Source of the DNA: Aedes albopictus
Taxonomy: Eukaryota; Arthropoda; Insecta; Diptera; Culicidae
Direction of reading: 5' to 3'
NCBI RefSeq assembly: GCF_035046485.1
Contig: NC_085136.1
Coordinates: 320,816,175-320,880,174, forward strand
Length of the DNA stretch: 64,000 bases
The translations under genes and the position numbers were made by a program. Positions 28,920 through 40,158 of this stretch are shown here, piece after piece. How positions within the stretch are numbered: the stretch's first letter is position 1; each line of letters starts with the position of its first letter. The notes beneath the pieces are model-generated. The model was not told the DNA's origin. It ran no database searches and was given only the letters and a program-made list of their open reading frames with translations.

Positions 28920-28923
28920 TTAA
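28920..28923. repeat. TTAA target duplication (right)
   Basis: TTAA directly after the terminal GGG; partner of 22482-22485. Confidence 0.85.
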
Positions 28924-29112
28924 TCTGTATCACTCTATCCAAAAACATGTAACCCATACAAAATTTGGGTAAAAAATCAATATCCCATACAATAATAAAA
29001 TAGCCCCTCTAGCTCAGAAATCTGTATTTCATATAAAATGAAATCTGTATGGATGCTCAAAAATCTATATGTATATGTAATACAGATAAATCTGTACATA
29101 TGGCATACCTGC

Positions 29113-31000
29113 TTTAGAAGGATTATTATAGCTCCTAGACTACCCATAGACATCCGAGAAGCTAGATGAACGGTATTGATAAATCTAGCAACCCAGTAAA
29201 CCACATATCGTAAAACGATATACAAGCTAAATCTTATTTTATTCTGTCACAAATCAAAATCGCAGAAAATGGTAAATGCTGCAAGAATAATGTCGAATAC
29301 AAATTGTATACATATTAGCATTGCGATTTGTTTACGACAAACAGTTTTTTAAACAGCACACGTTGTAAATAGAGAAAATTGAAATCGTTACAGGCTGTTG
29401 AAAATTCTGTACCTTATATCAAGTCAGACAAGCACTGACTGTAATCGTAATGACTTCACAGAAATTGACACCTTCCAAGCCAAAATAAAAATGAATCATC
29501 ATTGCGGTTCAGCCGGTAGTTTGTTATTTTTCAATGCACGGCCGAAAACACTGAGAATACATACTCATTGTCCTAGTTATTAATTTCCACATCTCTCTGG
29601 TATGAAATGCACTAACAGTCAACACAATTCATAAGCACAAACCCGTCTCCCCCACATCACATCAGCCGATACATACAATTTAGCACTAATTCCACTCACC
29701 TCGCACACCGCTTCTCAATCCGTTTTCTCGACTAAAAAAAATAAACTATGCACCTGTTGATTGCAATTTTAACACAGAATTTAGTTTCCAGCCGCAAATT
29801 AAAAGTAGGTGCTATTTTAACGATCATCTCCATTGGCTTCGTGGGTTTGCTTGGCTGCTGCAAATTCGCTGTTCCGTACCTACTTGAATGTGGAAATCTG
29901 ATCTCCACATCCTTGTTCCAGGGATACATCGCACTCTTTATGGAGCCGTAGTTGGTTTACCTGCTGCCGATGCTACCGCGCTCAAGATGTTCTGGATGTT
30001 TAAAGCGCGATCGCACTAGAGAACGGAGATAATTCGCGAGAAACTTTCTTCCGCGACGGTGACGACGACGACGACGTCCACTGCAACTGAAGCGCGACGG
30101 CACTGACTATTCTGATGTAAACAAGACAAGTAGCATAAAGCGCAGTGCAAAATCGCTAGAAGTTGTATATCTGATAGATTCTAGTACGGTGCATCAGACC
30201 CCTAAGAAGCACGAAATGGAATCGCAAAAACTTAGATAAAATTAACATCAAATCTCCGTATAAACACTATTATTGGTACGATATGGGTAAACCTTGAGCT
30301 TAAATTAGACAAAATTCAATCCTTTTCCAAGTAAGATGAATTGGTACCGAGGTACGGTATCAAGTTATGGATCTCAAGATTCTGTGATCGAAGCTGGTTA
30401 TTGACTTTTGATCATTTTTGTTACTTTTCATCAATGATTTCTGACATCGTATTGCTTATCACAAAAAGTCGTTTTTATTTTTCCTTGGATAATTTGAGGG
30501 CATCGTATTTTTGTTCATAGGAAGTCGAGAAAAGTCGTCAAAAGTATGTATATGGCCTCCACTTTGGTACGTATATAGCAGTTTTGTGCACTTTATACGA
30601 GGGCATTGGTTCGCATATGGATATGTATAACACAAATTATACAGACCAAAATGTTAACTGGGAAATCTTCGAGATGGGTTTCCTGCATACTCGGTGGACT
30701 ACAATTTTCTCGGTCAACCTACTTCGAATGAAGCATCATTCTTCACTGTACTCGGTCCAGTGCCAATAGCTTCCAAACCCCGTTGAGAATGTTGAGCACT
30801 TTTGGGCCTTTTTGAACCGCAAAGAGTCATCTCAGATGGCCAGCCATTTGGCCTGACGCCATTTGGCTGAATGCCATCTGGCCGAATGGGTCGTTTCGTC
30901 GATGGCGGTTTGATCGAATTATGATCAAAACAATTCAGAGTCACAGTTTAGCTGTAGATATGATCATCTGAATAATTTTTTTTTCTTTACCATCTTGAGT
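29113..31000. other. unassigned, single-copy-looking sequence
   Basis: No recognised gene or element. At 29748-29951 a 67-residue frame with hydrophobic stretches exists, but it lacks recognisable similarity. Near 30050-30100 there is a GACGACGACGACG run. Around 30835-30900 a short GCCATTTGGC/GCCATCTGGCC motif repeats three to four times. Confidence 0.4.
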
Positions 31001-31009
31001 TTTACGCAG

Positions 31010-31735
31010 GCAAAAACTTTTTGAGCATCTCTGAAAATCCACGAACCCTAAAACGCCTTTGGAACCCCCATAAACTCTTAAACACCCTTAAACTCTCTGA
31101 TGTCATACGAAACACTTCTGACAACCCTCTGAGACACCCTTCTGAGACTCCCTGAAATTCCCCAGAAGTTCCGATGAATGTTCTTAAAACTCCCTGAGAC
31201 TCATGAATTCCAGAATGTCCCTCCCCTCCGGAACACTCCTGGAAGGTGAAAACACCCCTGAGACTCAATGAATCGTCATTAAACGCCTCGGTGGCTTCCC
31301 TGAAAAGCCCCTGAGTCCCCACCATATCCTTAAACGGCATTGAAACGTCGTTGACGCCCCTGCAACACCCCTAAATCTCGCTGAGGCTCTCTGAAACACC
31401 CCTTGAAATCCCTGAAATCCCTGAAATTCTTTAAAAGCTCCTGAAACTCCATGAATCTCTTGAATTGCCCTTGAATATCCTCCGAACCTCCTGAAACCAC
31501 CTAAACAACCTGGATCACCCCTGAAACTCCCCTTAAGTCCCCTGAAACTTCTCAAGAATAGCCCCTGAGACGTTCCTGAAATCTTCTGAAACCGCTCTGA
31601 AACCCCCTGGATTCCATATAAATCTTCTGTGGGAAATTCAACAACCCTCAAGTCCCTCGAACCCCCTTTCAAACCACCCTGGAATCCCCTTAGCGTCCTG
31701 AAATACTCATGAAGCGTTTTCAGTACAGTAGGGCT
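31010..31735. repeat. degenerate CCCTGAAAC-type repeat
   Basis: Many loosely spaced variants of CCCCTGAAACTCCCTGAAA, with the reverse strand reading TTTCAGGGG. The 112- and 163-residue minus-strand frames (31002-31340, 31265-31756) are translations of this repeat (FQGFQGV-like, GVSG-like) and are rejected as genes. Confidence 0.75.
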
Positions 31736-31766
31736 CATAAAAATGTGAATTTCCATAATTGGTTAT

Positions 31767-31975
31767 TATGAGATTTACACGTCATGAGAATTTCAGTTTA
31801 GTCATGTAAACTTAGAGTTATGATGGTTCACATGATATGTCACGTAAATTTGTTGTTATATGTCATTCAAACACTTTTACATGATGTGTCATGTAAACTT
31901 CTGTGATATCCCACGCTCCAATCATGTGCATCATAGTCACAGAATTTCAAACTGTTTTTTTTCGATCCGAGTAGT
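31767..31975. repeat. dispersed repeat, copy 1 (CATGTAAACTT-rich)
   Basis: Carries several ATGTAAACTT/ACATGATATGTCA motifs and ends in CCCACGCTCCAATCATGTGC and CACAGAATTTCAAACTG. The same order is found at 34066-34320, where a tRNA-like head is attached. Confidence 0.75.
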
Positions 31976-31994
31976 TTTTAAATTTTGAGAAACG

Positions 31995-32115
31995 TATTGA
32001 CTTTTTGCTTTGCTCTGCTCTGCTCTGCTCCTGCTCTGCTCCTGCTCTGCTCCTGCTCTGCTCCTGCTCTTCTCCTGCTCTGCTCTGCTCTGCACTGCTC
32101 TGTTCTGCTCAGCTC
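31995..32115 (+). repeat. CTCTGCTCCTG microsatellite
   Basis: Alternating CTCTG and CTCCTG units. A short GCTCTGCTCTGCTCTG also follows the neighbouring minisatellite at 32916-32933 in the same orientation. Confidence 0.9.
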
Positions 32116-32130
32116 ACCTCTAGAGCAGAA

Positions 32131-32910
32131 ATTCTGAAGGAATCTCTCCAGAGATTCTGAAGGAATCTCTCCAGAGATTACGAAGGAATCTCTCCAGAGA
32201 TTCTGAAGGAATCTCTCCAGAGATTCTGCAGAAATCTCTCCAGAGATTCTGCAGAAATCTCTCCAGAGATTCTGCAGGAATCTCTCCAGAGATCTCTCGA
32301 TACAGAGATGAACCAGCCGCCGGCTGAAAATCTCTTTAATTAAGATAAATAAAGATAAATTATAATCTCTCCAGAGATTCTGCAGGAATCTCTCCAGAGA
32401 TCTCTCGATACAGAGATGAACCAGCCGCCGGCTGAAAATCTCTTTAATTAGGATAAATAAAGATAAATAATAATCTCTCCAGAGATTCTGAAGGAATCTC
32501 TCCAGAGATTCTGCAGGAATCTCTCCAGAGATTCTGCAGGAATCTCTATAGAGATTCTGCAGGAATCTCTCCAGAGATTCTGCAGGAATTTCTCCAGAGA
32601 TTCTGCAGGAATCTCTCCAGAGATTCTGCAGGAATCTCTCCAGAGATTCTGCAGGAATCTCTCCAGAGATTCTGCAGGAATCTCTCCAGAGATTCTGAAG
32701 GAATCTCTCCAGAGATTCTGAAGGAATCTCTCCAGAGATTCTGAAGGAATCTCTCCAGAGATTCTGAAGGAATCTCTCCAGAGATTCTGAAGGAATCTCT
32801 CCAGAGATTCTGAAGGAATCTCTCCAGAGATTCTGAAGGAATCTCTCCAGAGATTCTGAAGGAATCTCTCCAGAGATTCTGAAGGAATCTCTCCAGAGAT
32901 TCTGAAGGAA
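32131..32910 (+). repeat. 23-bp self-complementary minisatellite
   Basis: The unit is GAATCTCTCCAGAGATTCTGAAG or its CTGCAG variant. It consists of two back-to-back inverted repeats (AATCTCT/AGAGATT and TTCTGCAGAA). Two 75-bp interruptions (about 32289-32365 and 32399-32474), themselves near-identical, carry GAACCAGCCGCCGGCTG. The last block has about 19 uninterrupted units. Since 23 is not a multiple of 3, three units restore phase, giving the 322-residue minus frame; this is not a gene. Confidence 0.95.
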
Positions 32911-32957
32911 TTTAGCTGCTCTGCTCTGCTCTGGTACAATCCACATACGGTTTTGTT

Positions 32958-33420
32958 ACTGAGTATCTTTGAATGTTGCTATCTATCATATGATTTCAAA
33001 AAATTCCATCGAAACAGTTTAAGAACATCTACTGTAGGCAAGAGGACCAACGGAGGGGGATGTTCGAATGTACTTTGTGTCAAAAATAGATAGCATTTCT
33101 GTCATTGACGCGACTGTAGCCACTCCACCCTACTATGGTGGTAACAGGCAGCACCACCATGGTAAGGGAAAATCAGTTTTTCCATTTCCCGTTATGTATC
33201 AACCATCATCCTGAGCATCACAAAATCAGAAGCATGCAAATCGATGAATGATGATGGCGCTGGAATATTTATGATGCCCCCTTGTTACCATTAGTGCGAG
33301 CGCGAGCGAACATCGAATGGTTGTCAGGTTTTCTTATATTTTCTAGCGTGACTTACCAACTGGATCTGAGCCAGACTTTTAAGTTAAACTAATTCCATCA
33401 CAAAAAGATACTCAAGTAAC
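32958..33420. repeat. 0.5-kb direct duplication, copy 1
   Basis: Shares with 33540-34050 the order AGTATCTTTGAATG, GCCAACGGAGG-like, ACTTTGTGTCAAAAATAGA, CCACCCTACTATGGTGG, GGAATATTTATGATGCCC, GCGAGCGCGAGCGAACATCG and TCACAAAAAGATACT. Identity appears to be about 80%. Confidence 0.85.
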
Positions 33421-33539
33421 ATTTTTTTGTCAAATAGTCTAGAAGAAGTTCTAAAAACCATCATAAAATAACTTTAACTAAAACGTATTAGGCTACTCCA
33501 CTCTAATCCAGTCTACTCCAGGCTACTCCAGTCTATAGT
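33421..33539. other. spacer with CTACTCCAG repeats
   Basis: Contains four tandem-like variants of CTACTCCAGTCTA (33491-33535). Confidence 0.6.
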
Positions 33540-34050
33540 CTAAGTATCTTTGAATGGTGCCATCTATTCTGGATCACATGATGTCAAAAAAACTAAATCG
33601 AAACAGGCTGAGAACATCTACAGTACGGCAGGAGGGCCAACGGAGGAGGATGTTCGAACGAACTTTGTGTCAAAAATAGAAAACATTTTTGTCATTAACG
33701 CGAGTGTAACCATTCCACCCTACTATGGTGGCAACTTTCAGCGCCATCACAAGGAGAGAAAATCATTTTTCCAACTGCCGTTCTGTACCAACCATCATCA
33801 ACAAACAGCATCACAAAACCAGAAGCTTGCAAATCCATGAATGATGATGGCGTTGGAATATTTATGATGCCCTTGTTACCATCAGAAAGGAGCGAGCGCG
33901 AGCGAACATCGTATGGTTGTCGAGTTCATTTCTTTTTGTTTTTTTTTTGCATGGCGAACCTATTGGATCTGAGCCTGATTTTTCGTTTGGTATTCTAAAA
34001 GCAAAACAAACAAGTCAAAACAAATTCCGTCACAAAAAGATACTGAACTG
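33540..34050. repeat. 0.5-kb direct duplication, copy 2
   Basis: Partner of 32958-33420, offset by about 582 bp. The 96-residue frame at 33550-33840 is not conserved in copy 1 and so is unlikely to be coding. Confidence 0.85.
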
Positions 34051-34065
34051 CACAGATAAAAATAA

Positions 34066-34395
34066 TGAGATTTACACGTCATGTAAACTTCATTTTACTC
34101 ATGTAAACTTAATGTTATGATGGTTTACATGATATATCATGTAAATTTGTGTTATATGTCATGTAAACTCTCAGAGTCATGCTGAATTTCATGACATATA
34201 ATGGAAGTTCACATGATATTTTATGACTTTTACATGATATGTCATGTAAACTTCTATGATATCCCACGCTCCAATTATGTGCATCATATGCCACAGAATT
34301 TTACACTCTTTTTTCGATCTGTGTGCCATATCCGGGAATCGAAACGAGGCTGCTGAAGAATTCTTCATTTACCGGCTAAGCTATACGAACCCCTC
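34066..34395 (-). mobile_element. SINE-like repeat with tRNA-like head (family D)
   Basis: Minus strand: GGGGTTCGTATAGCTTAGCC (A-box-like TAGCTTAGCCGG) and B box GTTTCGATTCCC at 34325-34395. The body matches 31767-31975 and contains repeated ACATGAYATRTCATGTAAA palindromes. The head makes a tRNA-derived SINE plausible; the 3' end is not defined. Confidence 0.6.
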
Positions 34396-34984
34396 GTCCC
34401 CTTACTCACCAAATATGCAGCTGGATGGTTCCATCCGTGTTTTCCGTTGTCATCGCTGATGTGTTGTTATTTGAAATTCTGCCCGTTCTTCATTCCGTAA
34501 GTTTTTAAGGTTGATTACGCGGGAGAGAATGTAAATGTGTGGTACACCTTTTCCTATTTTTACGTCTACCATTGACCGATTTAAAAAAAACTACCGCAAA
34601 AAGAATAACAATACTAATTTTTTTTTATTTTTTAATCATCTCCTCAATCAATGGAAGTTTACAAAAAATAAAAATGTCTGGAGCTCATTGTCTTAGAGGT
34701 AGAATTTGTTGTTACTCAGCCAACAGTATACGTAAATCAAGGTTGAAGTGTACCGTACTTTGGACATTAATAATTCTTTTAAACATTTTGTTAGGGGTCA
34801 AAGGTATTGGCGAAGTAATGAACGCCCAGATATTTAGCAAGACCATACTGAGGCGTGGGCTGCAAAACGGTGAGTCGATAAGGAGAGCGTCCAACATAGC
34901 TCTGTTCCTCACAAGTTCCTACCTCATGCTTCCATGGGTCAAACGATGACAAAGAGCGCCAGCTAAGAGTTGTGTGCTTAGCTG
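34396..34984. other. unassigned sequence, probably including retroelement 5' region
   Basis: AT-rich to 34680, then complex sequence with a 136-residue frame (34539-34949) that I do not recognise. The right part may belong to the untranslated leader of the following RTE-like element. Confidence 0.4.
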
Positions 34985-37900
34985 GTAGTGCAGCCTGGGC
35001 GACACTGTTGTCCTTCTGACTTCAGCTAGATTGAGGGATACATCCCGAGCGCCTGCTCACCAAGGAGGTGCGGTTCAAACAGCGTCTGTTCTGGCATCCA
35101 GCAGCTGAGTATGAAATGCTGTATCGCGTCAGCTATACCTAAGAAGGCAGCCTCTTCAACGCAATGTAGGCAGCGCGGCCCCGGTAAGGTATCCTGCTGA
35201 AAACCTTCAAACACCCGGAAAAGCAATAGTAGAGTAAACAAATTGATTCAACGGCAACAGACCCGGCAACGAATAAAGGACAACGATTGGAAAGTTGGAT
35301 CTTGGAACGTAAGAACTTTGAATGAACTCGCACACGTTGGGCTCCTGGCTCGCTAACTGCAGAATGTCCAGGAGTTACGCTGGCCCAAAACTGGAGAACG
35401 CGAATTCCGAGCGGTGGATGCCATCGCCAACACTTCATTCAAGTACTACATCTACTACAGCGGCGGCGATAAGGCAGAACGCGGAGTTGGATTTATACTG
35501 ATCGGAAAGCAGATGAAGCGAGTTATTTGGTGGAAGCCGATAAGCGACCGAATCTGTGTGTTGAGGATGAAGAGCAAATTCTTCAACTACAGCCTGATCA
35601 GCATCTATGCACCTACGAACGACAAACCCGATGACATGAAGGATGAGTTCTATGAGAGCCTTGATGAGGCCTACGAAGAGTGCCCAAAACAAGATTTCAA
35701 AACAGTCATCGGAGATGCAAATGCGCAGATCGGCAGAGAAAGTTTCTTTCGGCCTGTCATTGGAACGGAAAGTCTTCATTCTGTTACCAACGATAATGGT
35801 CTGCGCCTTGTGACATTCGCTGCTGCAAAAATGGCAAAATACACCTGGCGACACCCGAGTGGTGACCCTTGCTCCCAGATAGACCACGTGCTGGTCGACG
35901 GGCGACATTTTTCGAACGTCATAGATGTGAGATCCTACAGAGATCATCCAGGGTCACGATTATCCAGCGTCACGAGTTCATGAAACAACAGGACGATGCG
36001 TTTCAATATCCAGTGCTTGTCAGCCGAAGGGGTTGCTGCACAGTACCATCAGAAGCTAGACGAGAGGATGAGAGAGACCAACGGACCTAGAGATGTCAAC
36101 AACTTATGGGGAGTTATCCACGAAGTAGTGACAACAGCAGCGCAAAAGGTGATAGGTACCGCTCAGCGACACCAACGTAATGGTTGGTTTGACGAGGACT
36201 GCCAACTAGTGACAAATGAAAAAAATGCCGCCAGAAGTCGAATGCTAGTGGCCGGTATACCCGCCAGAACAGGGAGCGGTACAGGGTGGCAGGAGCAGAA
36301 GAGAAACGAATCCACCGCAGAAAAAAAACGGCAACACGAAGAGAGTGTAATTGCTGAAGCGCAGGAAAGCACGGACAGGAATAATATGCGGTGGTTTTAT
36401 GCAACTGTCAATAGCGCGCAGCACAAGACTGCGCCAGTGTCCACCATATGCAATGACCGGGATAGAAATTTGGTGACAGACAAAGCAATGGTGGCAGCCA
36501 GGTGGAAGGAGCATTTCGAAGATTTGTTGAATGGTAGCAGCGAAGGAGCACCCAGGAACAGGATTAACATAATGGATGACGGTCAAGCAGTGGTGCCACC
36601 AACACTGGATGAGGTTAAAAAGGTCCTTAGGGAGCTGAAAAACAGCAAGGCTGCTGGGAAGGACGAGATCTCGGTCGAACTTCTTCAGCACAGAAGCAAG
36701 CTGCTACATCAATCAATCTACCAGATTATTATAAAGATTTGGGAGGACGAAGAATTACCCACCAGCTAGTTGGATGGCCTCATATGCCCAATCTACAAGA
36801 GAGGGCACAGACTAGAGTGTGCCAATTACAGAGGGATTACCATTTTAAATTCGGCGCATAAGATACTGTCGCGTGTTCTGTTCAACAGACTGCAATCTCT
36901 CGAGGAGTCCTTCGTAGGCGAATACCAGGCTGGTTTTCGTGAGGACCGATCAACAACGGATCAAATGTTTATCCTGCGAAGAAGCCTAGATAAATTTCGG
37001 GAATATAAGCGTACAGCGTACGATTCAGTGAAAAGAAATGAGCTTTGGCAGATAATGTCAGAACATGGTTATCCAGCGAAACTAATTAGGCTGATACGCG
37101 CAACGCTGGATGGATCAAAATCAAGTATTCGGATCGCGAACGAAGTGTCTACGTCGTTTGTGACCTTGGATGGATTGAAGAAGGGGAATGCTCTTTCAAA
37201 TTTTTTGTTCAACATTGCACTCGAATGAGCGATTAGGAGATCAGGCGTGCAGAGGAATGGCTCTATCACCACACAGTCACACATGCTCCTCGGTTTTGCG
37301 GACGATATTGATCTCATCGGCATTGATCGTAGGGCAGTCGAGGAAGCTTATGCTCCTCTGAAGAGAGAGACAGTGAAGATAGGCTTGACGAATAACTCTA
37401 CCAAGACGAAGTACATGATAGCAGGTAGAGACAGAAGCAGGCCTAGTGGTGTTAGTGCTGAGCTAGGGATTGATGGGAATGTGTTTAAAGTTGTTGAAGA
37501 ATTTGTTTATCTTGGAACACTTGTGACATGTGGCAATGACGTTTCCCGTGAAGTGAAAAGGCGTATTGCATCTGCGAATAGGGCATTTTACGGATTGCGT
37601 AGCCAGCTTAGGTCTCGTGACTTGCAAATGCAAACAAAATTCGCTCTGTATAAGACGCTGATTCTTCCGGTTGCCCTCTATGGTCACGAAGCGTGGACGT
37701 TGAAGGAGATAAACCGAATAACTGTTGGAGTTTTTGAGCGCAAAGTGTTGCGGACAATTCTCGGTGGGAAACAAGATAATGAAGTGTGGCGCAGACGCAT
37801 GAATCACGAGTTGTACCAAGTGTACGAAGATGCGAATGTTGAGAAACGTATAAAATACGGAAGACTTCAGTGGGCTGGACACGTAGTGCGAATGTTGAAA

Positions 37901-38225
37901 GAAAGAATAGCGAAAACAATATTCAGCAGAGAACTCGGTAGAAGTAGGCGACTTTGTGGGCGGCCGCGAACTCGCTGGCTGCACGCGGTTGAAGAAGATT
38001 TACGATCCCTACACGTTCGGGGGAACTGGTGGAACTTTGCCCAAGACCGACGAAGATGGTGCTCTACTATACGCTCGGCGTTGGAGTAAAGTTACTTTGT
38101 AGCCAACAAGGTAAATTAGGTATACTGAGGCGTGGTCCAGATTTGAAAATACCTGGCATAAATTACCAGACCACTCAGAGGAAGGCTCAAACCAAGGTCT
38201 GAAACGTTGGAAGAAATAAAGTAAT
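34985..38225 (+). mobile_element. RTE-clade-like non-LTR retrotransposon, degraded
   Basis: Leader sequence (GTTCAAACAGCGTCTGTTCTG region near 35072), an apurinic-type endonuclease and a reverse transcriptase in the usual non-LTR order, then a short 3' region. A diverged copy of the leader is at 63735-63850. No LTRs are present. Both element borders are approximate, and no target duplication was found. Confidence 0.8.
35285..38089 (+). pseudogene. RTE-like endonuclease-reverse transcriptase, multiply broken
   Basis: The ancestral product nicks target DNA and reverse-transcribes the element RNA. Endonuclease features: GSWNVRTLNE near 35300, IYAPTND, GDANAQIGRE, and QIDHVLVDGRH. Reverse-transcriptase features: GLICPIYKRGHRLECANYRG (36774 onward), QAGFREDRSTTDQ and the catalytic LGFADDIDLIG near 37300. 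The C-terminal region ends with GRPRTRWLHAVEEDL. Breaks seen: a stop after LLAR near 35355, a frame change near 35980 after DVRSYR, an in-frame TAG at about 36767, a deletion in the RT core between FREY and AYDSV near 37010, and a TGA at about 37226. It is therefore inactive. Clade assignment rests on the EN-RT pattern and the C-terminal GRPRTRW motif. Confidence 0.87.
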
Positions 38226-38423
38226 TCCACCTAAAACCACCGGAAATAGCAAATAACAGAGCGACGATTTTAAAAACTTCACAACTTTGTCACTTTTCAA
38301 CAATTCATTAAATCGATCAGTGTTACCATGTTCTACGGTTTATCATCTATAAAATATACTCTTTCGTCAAAACAAAATCACATTTTAATACAAACAACTC
38401 TGCATCACATCGTCAAGCTGAAC

Positions 38424-38446
38424 NNNNNNNNNNNNNNNNNNNNNNN
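38424..38446. other. assembly gap (23 N)
   Basis: Unresolved bases directly abut the left terminus of the next element, so its left flank and any target duplication cannot be read. Confidence 0.99.
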
Positions 38447-38825
38447 TACCCGATCAGAAAGGCATAACAAAATTATAACCGATTGAGTTATTTATTTCAA
38501 AAAATTTTCATAACAGAATGAGTTATAAAATTCGCCGGTTAGGTGTTAAAATAACAAAAATTATAACAAAAATTGCTCTAGCCATAACATAATTATAACA
38601 GGTCATGATACAATTTTAACAAATTTATAACAACGTGAGATATAATAAATCTTGGAATGATCGAAAAATTATAACACATGTTGTTATAAATTAGATATAA
38701 ATATATTGGGTAAAAATTGAGTTGGGTAAATTTTAACTCATTTTTTGGTTAATTTTTATTAAGAGTGTTATTTATTTTTAGCGAAAAGTTTTTTGTATAA
38801 AAAACTTGCCCCACTTAGTATGTAA

Positions 38826-38915
38826 AAAACCCACACCCAGACGGGAATCGAACCAAGGACGCCAGCCTTCAACTACAATCCGGCGCCTTTATCCATGAGG
38901 CCATTGCAGCACTTG
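38826..38915 (-). mobile_element. tRNA-like SINE head or tRNA pseudogene
   Basis: Minus strand: GCAATGGCCTCATGGATAAA (A-box-like) and GGTTCGATTCCCGTC (B box), about 50 bases apart. A body with TTTTTTACATACTAAG and a long AT-rich stretch follows. A functional tRNA is not supported because the acceptor stem does not pair cleanly. Confidence 0.6.
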
Positions 38916-39720
38916 AAGTGAGGGGAGGTTTAAGATCAAGTGGTTCTTCGTTTTGGTGGCTGGTCTATAAATAGACTCGTTTGTCCAACGCACAGGCGAG
39001 GGAAACTATGACGTCACATAAAAGTATTCTTGATACAATTGATCGCAATTACGTCATCTTAGGATATAATAACAAAAGTGGATATAATTTAGTTACAATT
39101 GTAACTCAAGAATGTGCTCTGCATTTTAGCATGTTTTGTCTCGTGATTCAGACCAGAAATAAATGTCGTATCTTCTTTAAAGTGGTAAAGATAGTCAATG
39201 GCTCTCAGACATTGAAAAGAGTGGTACAGTAATGTTCCGATTTTATCACCCCCTTTCCATAAATGTTTTCAAACACTGTAAAAATCTATATGCGTTTTCA
39301 ATATTTTAAACGTTGGAAAGCACGCATACAAACTTCATCCTGAAGAAGAGGGAGGAGATTTTCCCTAAAATGTAACAGGGCATTAATAAAAAATGAAGGT
39401 CTGACGCGTGGAGGGGGTGATAAAGTCGGAACATAACTGTATACAATTTCACCTTTTCTTGGCGCTAGCGAGATAATTATCTAATGTTTCTCACCATAAA
39501 GGAAGTTCCTGCCTAGCAAAGTTATGCAGTATGTAGTCTTGTGATTGGAAATTACATCACTTCGTGGCGTTAGTATGCATTCCTGGAGATTGTCAGATTT
39601 AGGTGGCTTGTGAAATAAAAAAATAAGTGTTTAAAGCCCAATTTAAACATTATATGGTACAAGAATTGACATACTAAAGCAACTTTGTGAGTTTTGCTTT
39701 GCCTCGTGATCTCATATAAT

Positions 39721-40158
39721 GTTTTTATTTTCAGCAAAAATACTCACAACAAGCAATTTCCTCAAGTATTCCAAGCTACTAGGTACTTCACTAAATACTA
39801 AGTATTCCAACTTCGAACTTCGGTATTTGCCTTGGCATTTGCTCAATATGCATGACGATGTCCATCAACATATCGATAATATTCTGCTATTGATTGGTTC
39901 TTCAAAAGCTTTTAACAGGGTTTCTCATTTTGAACTGCTGCAGAGATTATCACATCTATTTGATTTCCGTTGAGATTCTGTGTCACTGAGTAAATTCTAT
40001 TTGAATAACCGCTTTCAAATAGAGGAAGTTAAAGCAAATCATTCTAGCCCGATCGGTATTCCATCGGGAGTGCTACAAGGATCGGTTTCAGAACCATTGC
40101 TGTTAGCCTTATGTGCCAACGGCCTTCCATCATCTTTGAAAGTATGTAATATCTATAT
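39721..40158 (+). pseudogene. reverse-transcriptase relic (Jockey/CR1-like), part 1
   Basis: Recognisable: SSKAFNRVSHFELLQRLSHL (39900-39960; the usual catalytic block has Asp in place of the Asn) and IPSGVLQGSVSEPLLLAL (near 40065). A stop at 39973 separates the two. The frame breaks off just before the expected FADD motif because a MITE is inserted at 40159. Confidence 0.75.

Larger units (their letters stand above)
22459..29112. mobile_element. small MITE split by the TTAA-flanked element
   Basis: GCAGGGATGCCA at 22459-22470 and TGGCATACCTGC at 29101-29112 are inverted ends with one mismatch. Sequence rich in AATCTGTA motifs continues on the right from 28920 to 29112. Removing the inner element would leave a repeat of about 220 bp. 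The reading as one disrupted MITE is an inference from these ends. Confidence 0.55.

Noticed and set aside
29748..29951. 67-residue frame with hydrophobic segments as a small membrane protein
   Set aside because: No start context, homology or transcript evidence; an antisense frame of similar length overlaps it.
31002..31756. 112- and 163-residue minus-strand frames
   Set aside because: Their composition (repeated FQG, GVSG) follows the CCCTGAAAC-type repeat.
32131..32910. CRISPR-like regular repeats
   Set aside because: The 23-bp units are directly adjacent with no unique spacers, and the sequence is eukaryotic.
31978..32946. 322-residue repetitive open frame
   Set aside because: It is a three-phase read-through of the 23-bp minisatellite, and the same array is open in another frame on the same strand.
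38424..38446. natural boundary of the TACCCGATC element
   Set aside because: The adjacent bases are unknown (N), so no left target duplication can be claimed.
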